Shown here: positions 11,965 through 23,740 of the stretch, piece by piece
Layout: every line of letters starts with the position of its first letter
Numbering within the stretch: position 1 is the stretch's first letter
The notes under the pieces: generated by a model
What the model was told of the DNA's origin: nothing
The model's database searches: none
Seen by the model: the letters and a program-made list of their open reading frames with translations, nothing else
Assembly (NCBI GenBank): GCA_028554645.1
Contig: JAQOOI010000079.1
Span: 1,550,001-1,614,000 of the forward strand
Source: Omphalotus guepiniiformis
Lineage: Eukaryota > Basidiomycota > Agaricomycetes > Agaricales > Omphalotaceae
Length of the DNA: 64,000 nucleotides
Reading direction: 5' to 3'
Made by a program: the position numbers and the translations under genes

Positions 11965-14779
11965 TCATACGAATTCCTTTACATCACCACCACCCCTCAT
12001 GATCGCCTTCATGAACGCAAAGAACCGATCAGCATATTCCGCGGGCGGTACTGGACTAATTTTATGCTACAAAATGAAAGTCATACCGAACGTCAGCCCT
12101 CATCTCATCATAAAACCCAAAAACCCAAAACAGACTTACCCGATCGGCACTCAGCCCCTTCCAACAATGCTCCAACTTCTTCATCCCACTGTACGGGGTG
12201 AGAATATCAATAACGCCCAAATAATAGATCTTATCCATATTCTCGTTATTCTCATCAGTGGCCCTGAACCCTCCCTCATCCTGATAGAACCAGAAATTCG
12301 ACCGGTCTCCCGTCTTCGTATCTTCCTCAGGCAACCGTATTGTCCCTTTTCCGAGCCTCTTCGGATCGCTCTCCCTCATTGCCCTCCGCATCGCGATCGC
12401 CTCAGGCGTAGACGTATACACCGACGATTTAGACTTGGACATCGACATAGGCAACGAATGTATGCTCTGCGACGCATGCCGCCTGAGGTCTTTAGGGATA
12501 TCAGGGTCAAAGACTTTGAGTGTCTTCCGACGGACATTATCCTTGTTCCCCCTCTGCATGTTATGTATCCCCACAAGCAGGGAGTAGTCCATGACGTTAA
12601 TCGACTTGAGCATCTCTTTATCTCGCCTTAGCTGCTCCGTCAATAACGCACGTTTCTCGGGTCCAATTTCAAGTCGATTGTCGTGGTGTATCCAGTTAAG
12701 GTCCTTCAGGACAGGATTGCTCTTCTTCTTCTCCTTTCTCTTCTCCGAAGTCTGGCTCTGGGTCTGCGCCTTCTCGTTGTCATCTCCATCTTTCTCAGGA
12801 AACTCCCTTCCCACTGTCGACCCCTTCAGATCATATGTCTCGTGCACATCCTTATGTGGCGGAAACAAGTTGTTCATGATCACGAAATGAATCTTCCTCC
12901 CTCTCGGCAATTTCACCCGGTGAAGGCCATAGAACCGCGAGATAAGTGTATGGGGGTTCTCTTTCACGTGCTCATAGTACCGCTTGAGCACACGCAAGAG
13001 AAACTTGTGTTCGCGATGGTGGATGGTTTTAATGATAAAACGGTAGTCGCGGGAGAAATAGAAGAAAGAGCCCGATTTGCCTGGAGAGCCCAGTTCGGAA
13101 AGGATGTACTTCGACGTTAGCGAGAGAAGGTAGTCGGCTGGATCGAGATGGAAGTGGTCTTCGCGAAGAGAACGGAAAACCCAAGGTGCATAGTCTTTGA
13201 ATTTGAAGTCATACTTTGCGGAAGGGGTAAGTTCGTTACCAATACTGAAATGATGGTATATCATTTGCAAAGGTATGTGAGCAAGGGTGCACGGACTCAC
13301 ATATCAAACGAGAATTTATGTCTGGCGGTGAAATCTTCATCTGTTAAAGGCCTCTTGATCTTTGCTTGACAACGAGAGACCTAAGGATATAGAAAGTTAG
13401 CGAGGGGCGCACGGAATGAACAATTATGGACTTACACCAATGCGAATCCCCGTCAGCATGTTATACATCAGGACATAGTTGACATGGTCTTCCCCTATCA
13501 AATTCCCCACTAACGGCACATCCTCCCCTCGTCTAGGTGCAGTTGAAGTTTCCCTCGTTAATGCTGCCTCTGCCTCTGCTTGCTTGGCGCGCTTCTCCAT
13601 CCGCTCACGACGAATCCTCTCCGCGTGCATCTGTATGTCGTTCTCCATATCGTCATCGACGGCTGAATCGTCATATGCACCATGTTGAGGCTGAGAACCG
13701 TATTGTGCATGTATAGAGGCGCGACCCGAGCGGACAGGTAACGGGGCTGTGACTGAGCCGGTGGTATTCCGACGCGTAGGACGATGATGGGTTGTCATGG
13801 GAGGAGGTTGAAGGTACTCATTCTGAGAAGGAGGTTTAGACGCGGAGGAAGACGCAACGGGAGGTTCAGGAGGTTCAGCGGTCGACTCTGCAGGTGCAGG
13901 CCGGGAGTTCGTGATCGTTCGTAAGGAGGATTTGGTATCAGTAGAGGCGCGAGAAATAACGTCGCTGATTTGAGTTGTAGAAGCGCGAACGGGGACAATT
14001 CGGAAGGTTGAGGTGGAGGTGGTTCGGTCACGAGATACATCTGGTTCGTCAAAGACCAGTGCTCGTGAGGACGGCATGGACGAGCTAGATGCAAGAGAGG
14101 TAGGTTGTATAGGCTTGGGCGTCGGTTCGGAGTGAGATGGCCGCGACAGAGGGGGCGATACGAGGGCGCGTTCATCTGGCACATCTTTGTCGTCCGCAGC
14201 ATCTCCTCCCGCCTCGTCACTTGCTGGAGGTGACGGCGGCGGCGGTCCTTTGGGATCATCACTACCATCAACATCTCTCGCTGCCTCAGTGTTGATACTT
14301 GGCAGCGCACCCGACACCCTGTTCGATACTCTCTTCATGAACGAGTCCGGTATTGGACCTGGTTCGACATGGACAGTGTCACCAGTGACCTTGACGATGT
14401 GAACTTCCTGATGAGGGTTTTGCTGCACCGACGAGCCTAGGGTGTGCATCGGGTTAATATTGTCGGCGGCGTTGAGAGTGTGTGCAGAAGAAGACCGTGA
14501 GGACGAGAGAGAGGGTGAAGAAGGTGAATTAAGAGGTGCTGTCCTGAACGAGGCTGCCGATGAGGAGACTGCGCTGCTCCTATTCGAAATGATACTTTGT
14601 CGTTGGTTGGACGTCGGCGACGACGACCTGCTAACGGCAACCAAAGCGCTTGCCATCGTCACCGTCTTTTGCAAGGTATGATTCTTGTTTATCAGTAAAC
14701 AACCCAAAGGGGCAGTTCCGGCCACACCCTCTGCACCGCCCTGCCTCAGGCTCCAGTTGTCTGTCCCTTGGCCACTCAT
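11965..14779 (-). CDS. MSS4: Phosphatidylinositol-4-phosphate 5-kinase (MSS4 type)
   Basis: Makes PI(4,5)P2 at the plasma membrane and so controls actin, endocytosis and polarity. Four exons give about 876 residues: 14779-13436, 13380-13301, 13244-12140 and 12066-11965. The first ~430 residues are Ser/Pro-rich and disordered, ending in EDHVNYVLMYNMLTGIRIG. The lipid-kinase domain follows: ELTPSAKYDFKFKDYAPWVF, KYILSELGSPGKSGSFFYFS with the Gly-rich loop, RFIIKTIHHREHKFLL with the ATP-binding Lys, FYGLHRV, VIMNNLFP, YDLKGSTVGRE, MDYSLLVGIH, YYLGVIDILT, and the last exon KISPVPPAEYADRF. The first ATG at 14779 is used, but the Met at residue 42 is equally possible. The insert between YDLKGSTVG and LKDLNW is Lys/Glu-rich. 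The assignment is secure; the N-terminal extent is not. Confidence 0.93.
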
Positions 14780-15729
14780 TTCTTTTCACCTAACAACTTG
14801 CGAGAATTCGGAAAAGAAAAAGAAAAATACCTCGCAACTTATTTTGTGCTCTCTTTTCTACGCCGTGAATCCTTTCGTACGCTGTGTACTGCTCCGAATC
14901 ACGCGGTAACACATCGCTTGCCAGATTTCCGTAATTCAATGTTCAATCTTGGCTTTTGATACTCACGGCGTCGAACAATCTCATCTCCCATAAATGGAGC
15001 CCTGTCCTTGGCCAGTCTACATACACTGAAACTGAAGCAATTGGTCTCGAAGCAAGCTAATATAAAACTGTGGCCATCTCTTTTCATAGTAGACTCACAT
15101 CGCTGGAGAAGGACAACCGATGCGTAAGTTGGACCCAGGAACTATATTTACCGTTCACGGCGTTTATCAAAGCGTTGCGCCTGCAATTGATCAATTCCGT
15201 TTAGACAGAGTACCCTCCTTTCGACCTGACAAATCTACAACTTATGTTGCTCCTGAAACCTCTGAAGTAGGAAGGCACACTTCCAGGCTTCCCGAGACTT
15301 TGACTGAGTATGTCGGAAATCCCCGAGCCGGCATATATGGTCCGGCACCTGATATTGTCCGGCCATTTGATTAGATAAAGAATATATGCCCCAAATTTGC
15401 CGCCAACGTGAAGCGTCTGATTATATAAGCTGTGCGGAATTCGACGCGATTCTTGCACGATTGTGCCACTCAACGTTGCCACTCAGTACGAGTTCAGTGA
15501 CCTCAACACGAGCTTCATTGTGAGAGTTCTGCTATACACTTCCTATGTTTATCTTCTATCTAACAAGCTATGATTGCACAGTTGTCTAAGTGTTTTCCCA
15601 TTGCAATTGAAATTGGACACAGAGTACAGACTTTGGGAAAACACAGATTTCTTGTACAGAAGTGAGTCTCTCTCTAGTATCATAAATTGTTTTTTGCCAA
15701 TCTATGCTGTCAGAATTGAATCATCATCA
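14780..15729. other. Intergenic region upstream of PI4P5K and left flank of the Plavaka element
   Basis: No gene supported. Around 15310-15375 there is GC-punctuated palindromic DNA with several CCGG-containing blocks, faintly like the block at 24160-24260. From about 15380 rightwards the base composition shifts to AT-rich, matching the transposase region, so the left end of the element may lie here. Confidence 0.45.
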
Positions 15730-15981
15730 ATGTCCAACTCAACTCAAAGCTCTAAGTCCAATCCAAAGCACTTTCTGATTGCAGAGATACCAAAGCAATT
15801 TGTGGCACCTGTGAAGAGCTATCAATCATCAGACCTTCCTTCTGATTCTAGAACACAGACACCCTCACCTACACCCACGATTCCGGAGTATGAAGAAAGG
15901 GATTTGAGTGTGGATGAAATCCAGGCACTTCTCAAATTCCATGGAATTAAGATTAGAGATTATGCCTTTGAGAAAAATTGA
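15730..15981 (+). CDS. Small unrecognised ORF upstream of the Plavaka transposase
   Basis: Encodes 83 residues if started at the ATG at 15730; the open frame continues to 15574 upstream. I do not recognise it. The N-terminal two thirds is Ser/Thr/Pro-rich (SRTQTPSPTPTIPEYEE) and the C-terminus is a short ordered segment, LSVDEIQALLKFHGIKIRD. It shares orientation and AT-rich codon use with the transposase about 365 bp downstream, separated only by the hairpin repeats. It may be an accessory gene of the element or an upstream exon of the transposase, but no splice link is obvious. Confidence 0.35.
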   Translation: MSNSTQSSKSNPKHFLIAEIPKQFVAPVKSYQSSDLPSDSRTQTPSPTPTIPEYEERDLSVDEIQALLKFHGIKIRDYAFEKN

Positions 15982-16091
15982 AGTCTGTATGGTAGATCTA
16001 ACATACACTGATCAAAATCAATCTGATATGCTCAGGTGACAAGAGTTATCTAGTAGAATTGTGATTGTTAACAGTGTATTGCATTATGTTT

Positions 16092-16246
16092 TCTCACATT
16101 TGTCTCCATGTGAGAATGAGTTTGTAGTGTTCTCTCTCACATTTGTCTCCATGTGAGAATGAGTTTGTAGTGTTCTCTCTCACATTTGTCTCCATGTGAG
16201 AATGATGTTGTAGTGTTTTTTCTCACATTTGTCTCCATGTGAGAAA
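16092..16246 (+). repeat. Four tandem 43-bp repeats, each with a hairpin
   Basis: Copies begin at 16092, 16135, 16178 and 16221, an exact 43-bp period. Each carries TCTCACAT, an 8-nt loop and ATGTGAGA, a perfect 8-bp inverted repeat. The first three units are nearly identical; the fourth is cut after the hairpin and differs in the linker before it. They end about 100 bp before the transposase ATG. Position and design resemble subterminal transposase-binding repeats of CACTA-like elements. Confidence 0.85.
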
Positions 16247-16346
16247 GGATTTTTTCATATCTTCTAACTTTCTGTTATTATAAAGGTAACAATTGCAGCT
16301 GCTTATCTGAATACATTCTCTCCCACTCTTCACCTTTATCTTTTCA

Positions 16347-19300
16347 ATGCTACCTTGTCCTCACTGCAAAAGAGATTTCCATAGAAGAGGATATCCTCGC
16401 CATGTCAAAGCATGCAAAGAACAGTATGAGCAAGAAAGACACGACATTTCTTTTGAGCAGCAATATACTCAGAGAACAGGTATTATACATATTTGATTTC
16501 TCAGTTGAATGATATCTCAAGGAACTTTAAGTATCAACCTCAGCTCATCTGGATTCCAACACACTGGGTATGGATAGTGGTAGTAATATGTTAGAAGCAG
16601 GTATAGTTTACACTTGAATGCACAATTCCAATTCTCATATTATTGTAATTTTTAGCACCAATAGTATCAACTTCAGCTGATACAGATTCCAACACTTTGA
16701 ATATGGATAGTGGTATGTGTGCTATTTTTCTTGTACTTACATGCTAACTTATAAGACTAGTTCTAGATGCTATATCAGAAGCAATCCAAAGACCAGATAC
16801 TGGTAAGTGTCTTATATTTTTTATTGTGTACCAAAATACTAATATAAAATAGATTCTGATCTACAAGCCTCTACTTCAGCAAACATTCTCAACATTGGAG
16901 AAGATTCTGAGCATGATGACTTTGAGCCTCAATTGGATGATATCCAAACTCAATATCATCCAAATGCCAAGAAGCCCACTGTTGTCACCCATTTTGATGA
17001 GTACAAGGCATATGACTATAAACCACCAGCTCCTCCTGCAAGTTCTGAGCCTTGGAAACCATTTAAATCAAGAATTGATTTTGAAGTTGCTGATTTTGCT
17101 CTCAAAGCAGCCTTGAATGAGGAGAGCACTAATGAATTACTCACTCTTCTCAAGAAAAGTTCAGAGGGAGAAGTTACAAGTTTCTCAAAGCACAAAGACA
17201 TAGTGGCAGCCTGGGAGGATGTATCAAAGCTGGCAACTCCAGTAAGTTCATTCTACTAGCTATAGAAACATATACTAAATCAGTATATTATACACAGTTT
17301 ACTCACACAAAGATCCAAGTACCATATACTGACCGGTCTGGTACAGTCAATGATGAATTTGATATCTATCATCGGTCACTATGGGACTGGGCAATGGACC
17401 TTTTGCGGGACCCAAACCTTCAGTCTCAATTTGAATGGGATGCTCGTCGACTTTTCAAGTATGATGGCCAGAAATTTGTTCGTTTTTTTCATGAACCTTG
17501 GACTGGTGATAGATGGTGGGAAATTCAAGTGAGATTCACTGTTACTATCAATGTATGACACAACTAATACTATGTAGTCAAAGCTCCAGGATCCTGATGC
17601 AAAACCTTTGTTTTTTATCATTTATGCTGACAAAAGCAAGCTGTCATCATTTGGTACAGAAAAGGGTTATCCTGTCATAGGCCGTATTGCCAATTTACCA
17701 GTGGAGTTGAGAAATAGTGATGGAATTGGTGGTGGTAGAGTTGTAGGATGGCTACCAGTGGTAAGGCTTATATTGTATATCTGGAATTATAGTGTTCTCA
17801 AACTGAAGCAGGTTCCTGAGACTGAGGAGCGAAGAGGCAAAGCAGTATTTACCAAATTCAAACGAGTTGTGTGGCATGAATCATTCAAGAAGTTGCTTCA
17901 GTCCATTGAACAGCATTCAAAGACTGGTGTATGGGTACAGTTTTATGATGAACAGCAAATGCATCTATATCCAAGCATCTTAATTCTCTCAGCTGATTAT
18001 GAAGAACAGTAAGTGTTTAAATAAGATATTTGAATAGATATTCATAAGACTCTAGAGTTGTGATGACATTGACACGGGGCACAAATAGTAAAGCACCATG
18101 TCCTGTGTGTACTATTCCTTCAACAGAGTTACTTGATCTTAGCCGCAATGACACACTGCGGACTACGGAATCAATGCAGGCAATCTTCAATACCCATGAT
18201 GAGGATATGCTAAAGGCAGTGGGGCTCCGAGATATTGAAGTAAGAGTATCTGCTATCATGTTCTCAGAGATACTCTAATTATTTTATATCAGAATGTTTT
18301 TTGGAGACTTGGAGAAAATTCTGATCCCTATTTGGCCACATCATGGGATCGTTTGCATGCCTATTCATTAGGCTTGTTTGGCAAACATCTCTGGGATGCT
18401 GCTCAAGATCACATCAAGAGTAAACCCAAGCATATAGCAGCTCTTGTTGACCTACAGTATGTTTTTAACCCACTTTCCTTATGGTGAACTAATATAAAGC
18501 TGATATAGAATGGCTAAACTTCCAAGATGGCCCAATCTGAATCATTTTGAGAATGTAGTTGGGATTAACTTTGCAGATGCAACTAAGTTTGAAGATATAG
18601 CAAAGGTATGTTAGTAAAAACTGAGTATCTATAGAAGCTAAAATACTTTTGTCAGCAAATTATTTATGCTTTGCATAATGTTTTAGATGAAGATTCAGAT
18701 CCTACTGGATATTGTCTATTGAAATGCATTCAAAGCTTTATAGAGCTTGATATGTATGCACAACTGACTGTGCATACAGAATTGACTCTTGCTCAAGGAA
18801 GAAAGGAGCTGGTTTTCTTTGAAAAGCTTATGAAGGTAGGTTGTAACTCAATACTATAGTCCTGATATATTAAAAGAGAAACTCTCATACATAGGAATAT
18901 ATTGCTGCTAATGCTGAGGACAATCCTGACTCTGAAACAAAAAACTGGAATTTCCCAAAGATGCATACTCATAGACATCTTTTTGATGATATTCAAGCAA
19001 AAGGAGCCACAAGAAATTTTGGGACCAAGATAAATGAGAGTATGCACAAACCACTCAAGAAGTCCTATCAGCTACGCACAAACTTTAAGAATGTAGCACC
19101 ACAGGTGAGTTTTATTGACCTTTTACAACTGATTGATTACACAACAGCTTGATAGATTTTGCAAGTTGATCATTGCTCATATGTTGCAGCATGGATTCAA
19201 CATGAGCTTGACTATCTTGATGCTTGGAATGCTAAAGGCAATATACAGCAAAAGGCAAACACTAATTTCAGCCATGTTTCCATGGGTGGTGAAGTCTCCA

Positions 19301-19965
19301 CAGTTCACACTTTCAGAAATCTAGAGGAAAACTTCAGCCAGGATGCAGCATTTCAACGATTTCGAGTTTGTCTAGCTGGATTTCTTAATATGCTTCTGCC
19401 AGCATCTGGTCATAACCTACCTAATGACAAACCAATACAATTTCTTCCTGAAGATACGGTATGTAACACAATTTGTACTATAGTGATACTACTAACAGAT
19501 TTGAATAAGATCAAGGAATGGCGATATCTTAAAGTGAACTACGAATCAATGGAGGACTGGAAGATCCAAACAGATCTTTTGCGATGTAGTCCAAACTTCT
19601 TCAATCATTCCCGTTATGACTGCATTCTTGTCAAACAAGATGAGGAGTCATATTTCTTTGCACGACTTGTGTTCCTCTTTGAATGCAAAGTTGGCAGTGT
19701 AGTCTACCAACTTGCCCTTATCCATCCATATGATCAACCAAGAGGTCACATCCATCACCAACGAGACACTGACCTCCGCCTTCATCGTGTTCGAGCTAGG
19801 TCACGTATTGAATCTCGATTCATATCCATTAACTCAATTGTCCGAGGCTCACTGCTTGCCAATGACTATGATGAAGATCTCTCACAAGGGCAGGATTTCC
19901 TTATCATGGACTCTATTGATAGTGACATGTTTCTCAGAATGAAGACTCTAAAGTATATTCATTAG
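16347..19965 (+). CDS. Plavaka-like transposase, apparently intact
   Basis: Large multi-exon transposase with many small introns. It begins with a C2HC zinc-finger-like segment, CPHCKRDFHRRGYPRHVKAC, then an acidic linker. The conserved Plavaka core follows: PPASSEPWKPFKSRIDFEVA, FDIYHRSLWDWAMDLL, DARRLFKYDGQKFVRF, IIYADKSKLSSFG (the Asp matches the first catalytic acid as I recall the family), RIANLPVELR, a CPVC knuckle, and DDIQAKGATRNFGTKINESM with KKSYQLRTNFKNVA. I found no stop or frameshift inside exons, so it could be functional or recent. The stop at 19965 is one option. A splice near 19951 to an acceptor near 20042 would extend the product by about 40 residues to about 20163. Confidence 0.82.
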
Positions 19966-20197
19966 TTAAATTAGTTTTTCTCCAGTTTTCTCTGCTTACT
20001 CAAATTGTAATCCAGTAATCTATAGAAACTATGAATTTTTCAGTCACTCACACCTTGACATACTAGTCATAATTTTGCAAGGAGCCCAGCAGCACTTGCC
20101 TCTTCATATGAATGTATCCAAAGATGAGGTAATACAGTGCCATGAATGTGTTCGTGCGTGAGGCTCCTGACCGTTCAACTGTCTCTGAATCTTCACC

Positions 20198-22048
20198 ATG
20201 TCTGCGGAAGGAGTACAGCAAGAAACACTATTCTCTAACTCACAGATCATAGAAGTAGTTTTTTTCTATTTTATTCAATATAGCTAAAGACTCACCAATG
20301 ACATACGGATGGCATTCTATAGCTGTTCAACAAGTTCACGGCATCCCAGCAACAGATAAATGAGCTAACGAGTGCTCTGAAGGAGTCACAGATTGCGCAA
20401 GCGAAGATGGAAGAAGAAATGCGCAATTTACGGCTCAATCGCGAGAACACAGTGCCCATCTGTGATGATGCCACTCTTGATTCAGGAAGTGCCAGCAAAA
20501 CCTCTTCGCAGATGGTCTCAGCCGGGAAGAACGAGTTGATTGGTTCACAAAAGGAATCGGCACTGAGAGCAGGTAAAAAATTTGCGATAGTTGGGGAGGC
20601 TTGGGTTTCACCGGAGCAATGGGCTCGATTGCTTGGCAAGAAAAAGCCAGCTACCATAGCTGTACACACAGGACGATACGGAAGTGAAAAGTCAGTTGAG
20701 GAAGGCATCTTGGTTGATTTATTTGACTGCGTACCAGAGGATTGTCATACCTTCCTTGAAAATAAGTATGGCAAGTTTATTAAAGTGGTTTGTTTTCGAG
20801 TTTTACCTTTCTTGATATCCTACTAATTGAACTTGTACCCACTCCTTTCAGCTGCGAGGTGCTGTGGAACAAAGTCGACAAAACGCTGTTACACGCGTGA
20901 AGAGTTGCGTGTCAAAGATCTTTCCTAACCTACCAGCTGATCAGTTCAAACTTGCTGCTATCAATAAGCAGGCGATCCCCGAGTTGCGCAAATTATTAGG
21001 CTACGATGAAACGAAGAAGCGATATGACAGCCTTCCCCCGATTCTATACCCAAATGCACGGAAATCTGCCACCAAGATTTTTAGGAATGAGGCGCTTCCC
21101 AAGGTTTGCGTCAACTTGTGGCATTTAGAACGCTACTCACGCTTTTCACCAGATTCTTCAGGCAATCTTGTGTGGCCCATCATCTCTGGATCCAGCTGAA
21201 GGAAGGAAGAAGACGAAGCACACGATTTCAGAACTATGTGGCATTGCAGAAATCACACCGGGAGCTATTGCTTTTGCTGCTATCTTGGTGCGTCAAATGT
21301 CAATGGCATACGAAGTTCTATATCTGATATACAACTGTAGGCAATTTTTATCCTCTCCCCTGACCGAGAATTCTCGAGAAAAGGGAAAGAGTCTCAGATC
21401 GAGTATGCGACCTTGTTTCAGAGGTACAAGGAAATAATTGTCACGAAATACGATACACCTCATATACAGCAAACGCTCACCATCTACAACGAATCCATCT
21501 TCGCTACCAATACCATCATACCGAGTGCGAGTTCGCGTCGTAATCCTGGCGAGAGTGATGACGAATTCGAGGATGCCCTCGCGGCACTGGAGCAGGCCGA
21601 TTCTAGCGACGAACACTCGGATTCCATCATGGACGTGCTGCAACCTGTGACATTTGACGAGCCAGTGGGAATTCAAGCTGATGTTCCTGATGCTATAGCG
21701 CCCGTTGTTGCCAATCAAGTCCTAGAGCTTGAGGAACATACCCCCGGGCCTACGATCGTTCCTGCTGAAGGGCAGTCCGAGTCTCCAAATGAACCAGATA
21801 CGAACACTGGAATTGGTCGTGGTCGTGGTCGTGGTCGTGGCCGTGGAAATGGGCGCGGTCGTGGCCGTGGGCGCGGTGAAGGTGGCCTGAAAGGCTCAGC
21901 CAAGCCCACGCGCACCAGCAGTCGCAGGAAAGTTAATAGTCCAGTCCCGGTTCATCCTCCTCCTCCGCCAAGAGCTCACGTACCAGAGGAAAATGTCGAT
22001 TTTGAAGAAATGGAGGAGGAGGTTGATGGAGATGGAGTCACATATTAG
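20198..22048 (+). CDS. Uncharacterised basidiomycete protein with an Arg-Gly tract
   Basis: Predicted 538 residues from five exons in phase: 20198-20254, 20323-20787, 20852-21103, 21153-21287 and 21341-22048. It starts with a coiled coil (QQQINELTSALKESQIAQAK). The middle holds a folded block: LGYDETKKRYDSLPPILYPN, ALPKILQAILCGPSSLD, ITPGAIAFAAILAIFILSPD and EYATLFQRYKEIIVTK. I recall this block from an expanded agaricomycete family without known function (possibly DUF6698, from memory). The C-terminal half is acidic and disordered, with an Arg-Gly tract near residues 463-483, then Pro-rich and Glu-rich ends. RG tracts often bind RNA, but that is only a general expectation. Exon 1 is the weakest part of the model. 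The gene lies just beyond the Plavaka element. Confidence 0.65.
21811..21880 (+). repeat. Arg-Gly coding repeat (GGTCGT/GGCCGT)
   Basis: Tandem hexanucleotides encode alternating Gly-Arg residues inside the uncharacterised gene. The array is imperfect (one Gly-Asn interruption), and its antisense reads as a false Pro-Arg frame. Confidence 0.8.
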
Positions 22049-22554
22049 TGCGACAGTATCAATCTTGAACGTTTGCAGAACTTCGTGTGTAGATGTAGCA
22101 AGTCTGAGAGGTCTGTTGTAGATAATTGATGAATGAATATTGATATTGAATACTTAAATGCTCCGAGTTGAGTTGAATTCACACAAGCCACGACACTGAC
22201 AGCATGTATCTACAGCGGCCTGGTAGATTCAGAGTCTTAGCAACCCCAACAACGACAAGGACCGCTTTGTATGAAGTCCGGGCTCTTATCGGTACTGTCC
22301 GTTCATTTCCACGACGGTATGTACGATACTATATTATCTTTCTAATTTACACTGTCAGCCTGTCTTGCTATGTTCGATTTTATCCCTTCGTCCTTCTCTT
22401 GAAAGCACAGCAAACGCATTAGTTCATCTCCTCCCCCTCTTTCAGCTCATTTCGAGGTCGACGACAGCAACGGCCAACCAATTTTCCTTGGCTTCCTTTG
22501 ACGTTGGACCGTACCAGCGGCTGACTATCGCCCATTCAAGCGCTATATCTCCTA

Positions 22555-23465
22555 GTGCAGAGTCGATATCTACTCAGTGATTTTAGTGACGAGGAGGAGA
22601 GGGAAGATGACGAAGAGGTTGAAAAAACGGTGCTATTGTCCTGGACGATGACGAAGACGAAGATGATAGAGGAGGCGAGAGTAGCGAAGAAGGCGAAGAG
22701 GCCGCCAAAACCAATAGCAAACCTCGTCGTCGTCGGACCATCGTCACCGACGTCAACCACCTTCACTATCAGCAACCTCGACAGCGAAGCAGAAAAGTCA
22801 CCGTCATCACACGTAGCTGCTGCGGAAGCCAGCACCTGCAAGTGCCGCTCCGTCTGTTTCCACTGCGAAACCCAAGTCTAAAGCTAAACCTTGTCCACCT
22901 TCGCCTCTTCCTGTTGCTCCTCCGCCTTTGCAGACCATCAGGGTTCATATACGACTTGCTGGACCGGAGAACTACGAGGTCGATATCTCAAAGGAGGCTA
23001 AAGAGACATGGCAGATCAAGGGGGTCAGCGAGGTGGGGAGCGTCTGAAACAACACCATTCCGACGTACGCCGCCTCCGCCGTCGTCCATACCAGCGATGT
23101 GGCCTCTGAGGCCTTCGATCCTGTTCAGACACGCGGAAACTAGCGAGAGCTCGGGAGAGGACGATGAAGGGAAGATGAAGAAGGTAGCGAGTACTCCGAC
23201 GTTTCTGACCCTTACATCGACGACTCCGCTAGCTCTCGACGACCGTAAATTCTTCGCCCAGACGAAACAAACAGGTTCTACATTTCTTCAGGAGAGGTAG
23301 CGTTAATGAGGGACCGGTACGTCTACGTTTTCCTCCCACTCACCCAGCACTAACCCTCGCTCAGCACTCCCAAGAAACTCCCAAAGTCAACAAAAAAGAC
23401 ACCTCACCCTATACACCAACCTCGAAGCCGGGCCATCCTCCCTACACCACCGCGCGCGCTCTAAC
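22555..23465 (+). pseudogene. Degenerate HPC2/ubinuclein (HUN-domain) gene fragment
   Basis: HPC2/ubinuclein is a subunit of the HIR histone H3-H4 chaperone complex. The conserved HUN core is recognisable but split over three frames. EYSDVSDPYIDDS ends near 23229. LALDDRKFFAQTKQ continues one frame over to about 23275. FYISSGEVALMRDR runs in a third frame and then joins TPKKLPKSTKK across a still-perfect 48-bp intron, 23317-23364. Upstream, acidic and Pro/Lys-rich segments also change frame, and IRVHIRLAGPENYEVDISKE is present. Retention of an intron argues for a DNA-level duplicate rather than a retrocopy. Several indels within 150 bp suggest a dead copy. Low sequence accuracy is the alternative, but neighbouring genes are clean. 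Confidence 0.7.
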
Positions 23466-23740
23466 AACGCCGAAGGCACGAAAGAATCACCTATCGCGAC
23501 GATGACGATTCCATGCATCTACCCTTCATGTCACACACTCATCACGGCGACGACGCCGCCGCCGCGTCCACATCGAAAGGCCCACCAACTTCCCCTCTAT
23601 TCTCCTCACGAACTCGCCCCAGATACCGCGCTCATCTTATCCATACGCCTCGAGATCCTCCTTGAGCTCCCGTAGGTTCGGTTAGAGCGGTGAGATGCAC
23701 CATATAATGAGTCGCTTCCCATAATATATAAAAGGTCGTG

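Larger units (their letters stand above)
15480..20165 (+). mobile_element. Plavaka-type DNA transposon (approximate limits)
   Basis: An AT-rich island with base and codon use unlike its neighbours holds a small ORF, a 43-bp tandem hairpin array and a multi-exon transposase, all on the plus strand. Plavaka elements are cut-and-paste transposons expanded in Agaricomycetes, related to the KDZ group in the broad CACTA/Mirage/Chapaev assemblage. I could not find convincing terminal inverted repeats or a target duplication by eye. The limits are therefore set by composition and by the end of the coding region. Confidence 0.6.

Noticed and set aside
16092..16246. Array of hairpins with regular spacing that resembles a CRISPR array
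   Set aside because: The intervening stretches are repeats too, not unique spacers, there are no cas genes, and the genome is eukaryotic.
21715..21915. Pro-Arg repeat frame on the minus strand
   Set aside because: Antisense shadow of the Arg-Gly tract in the plus-strand gene.
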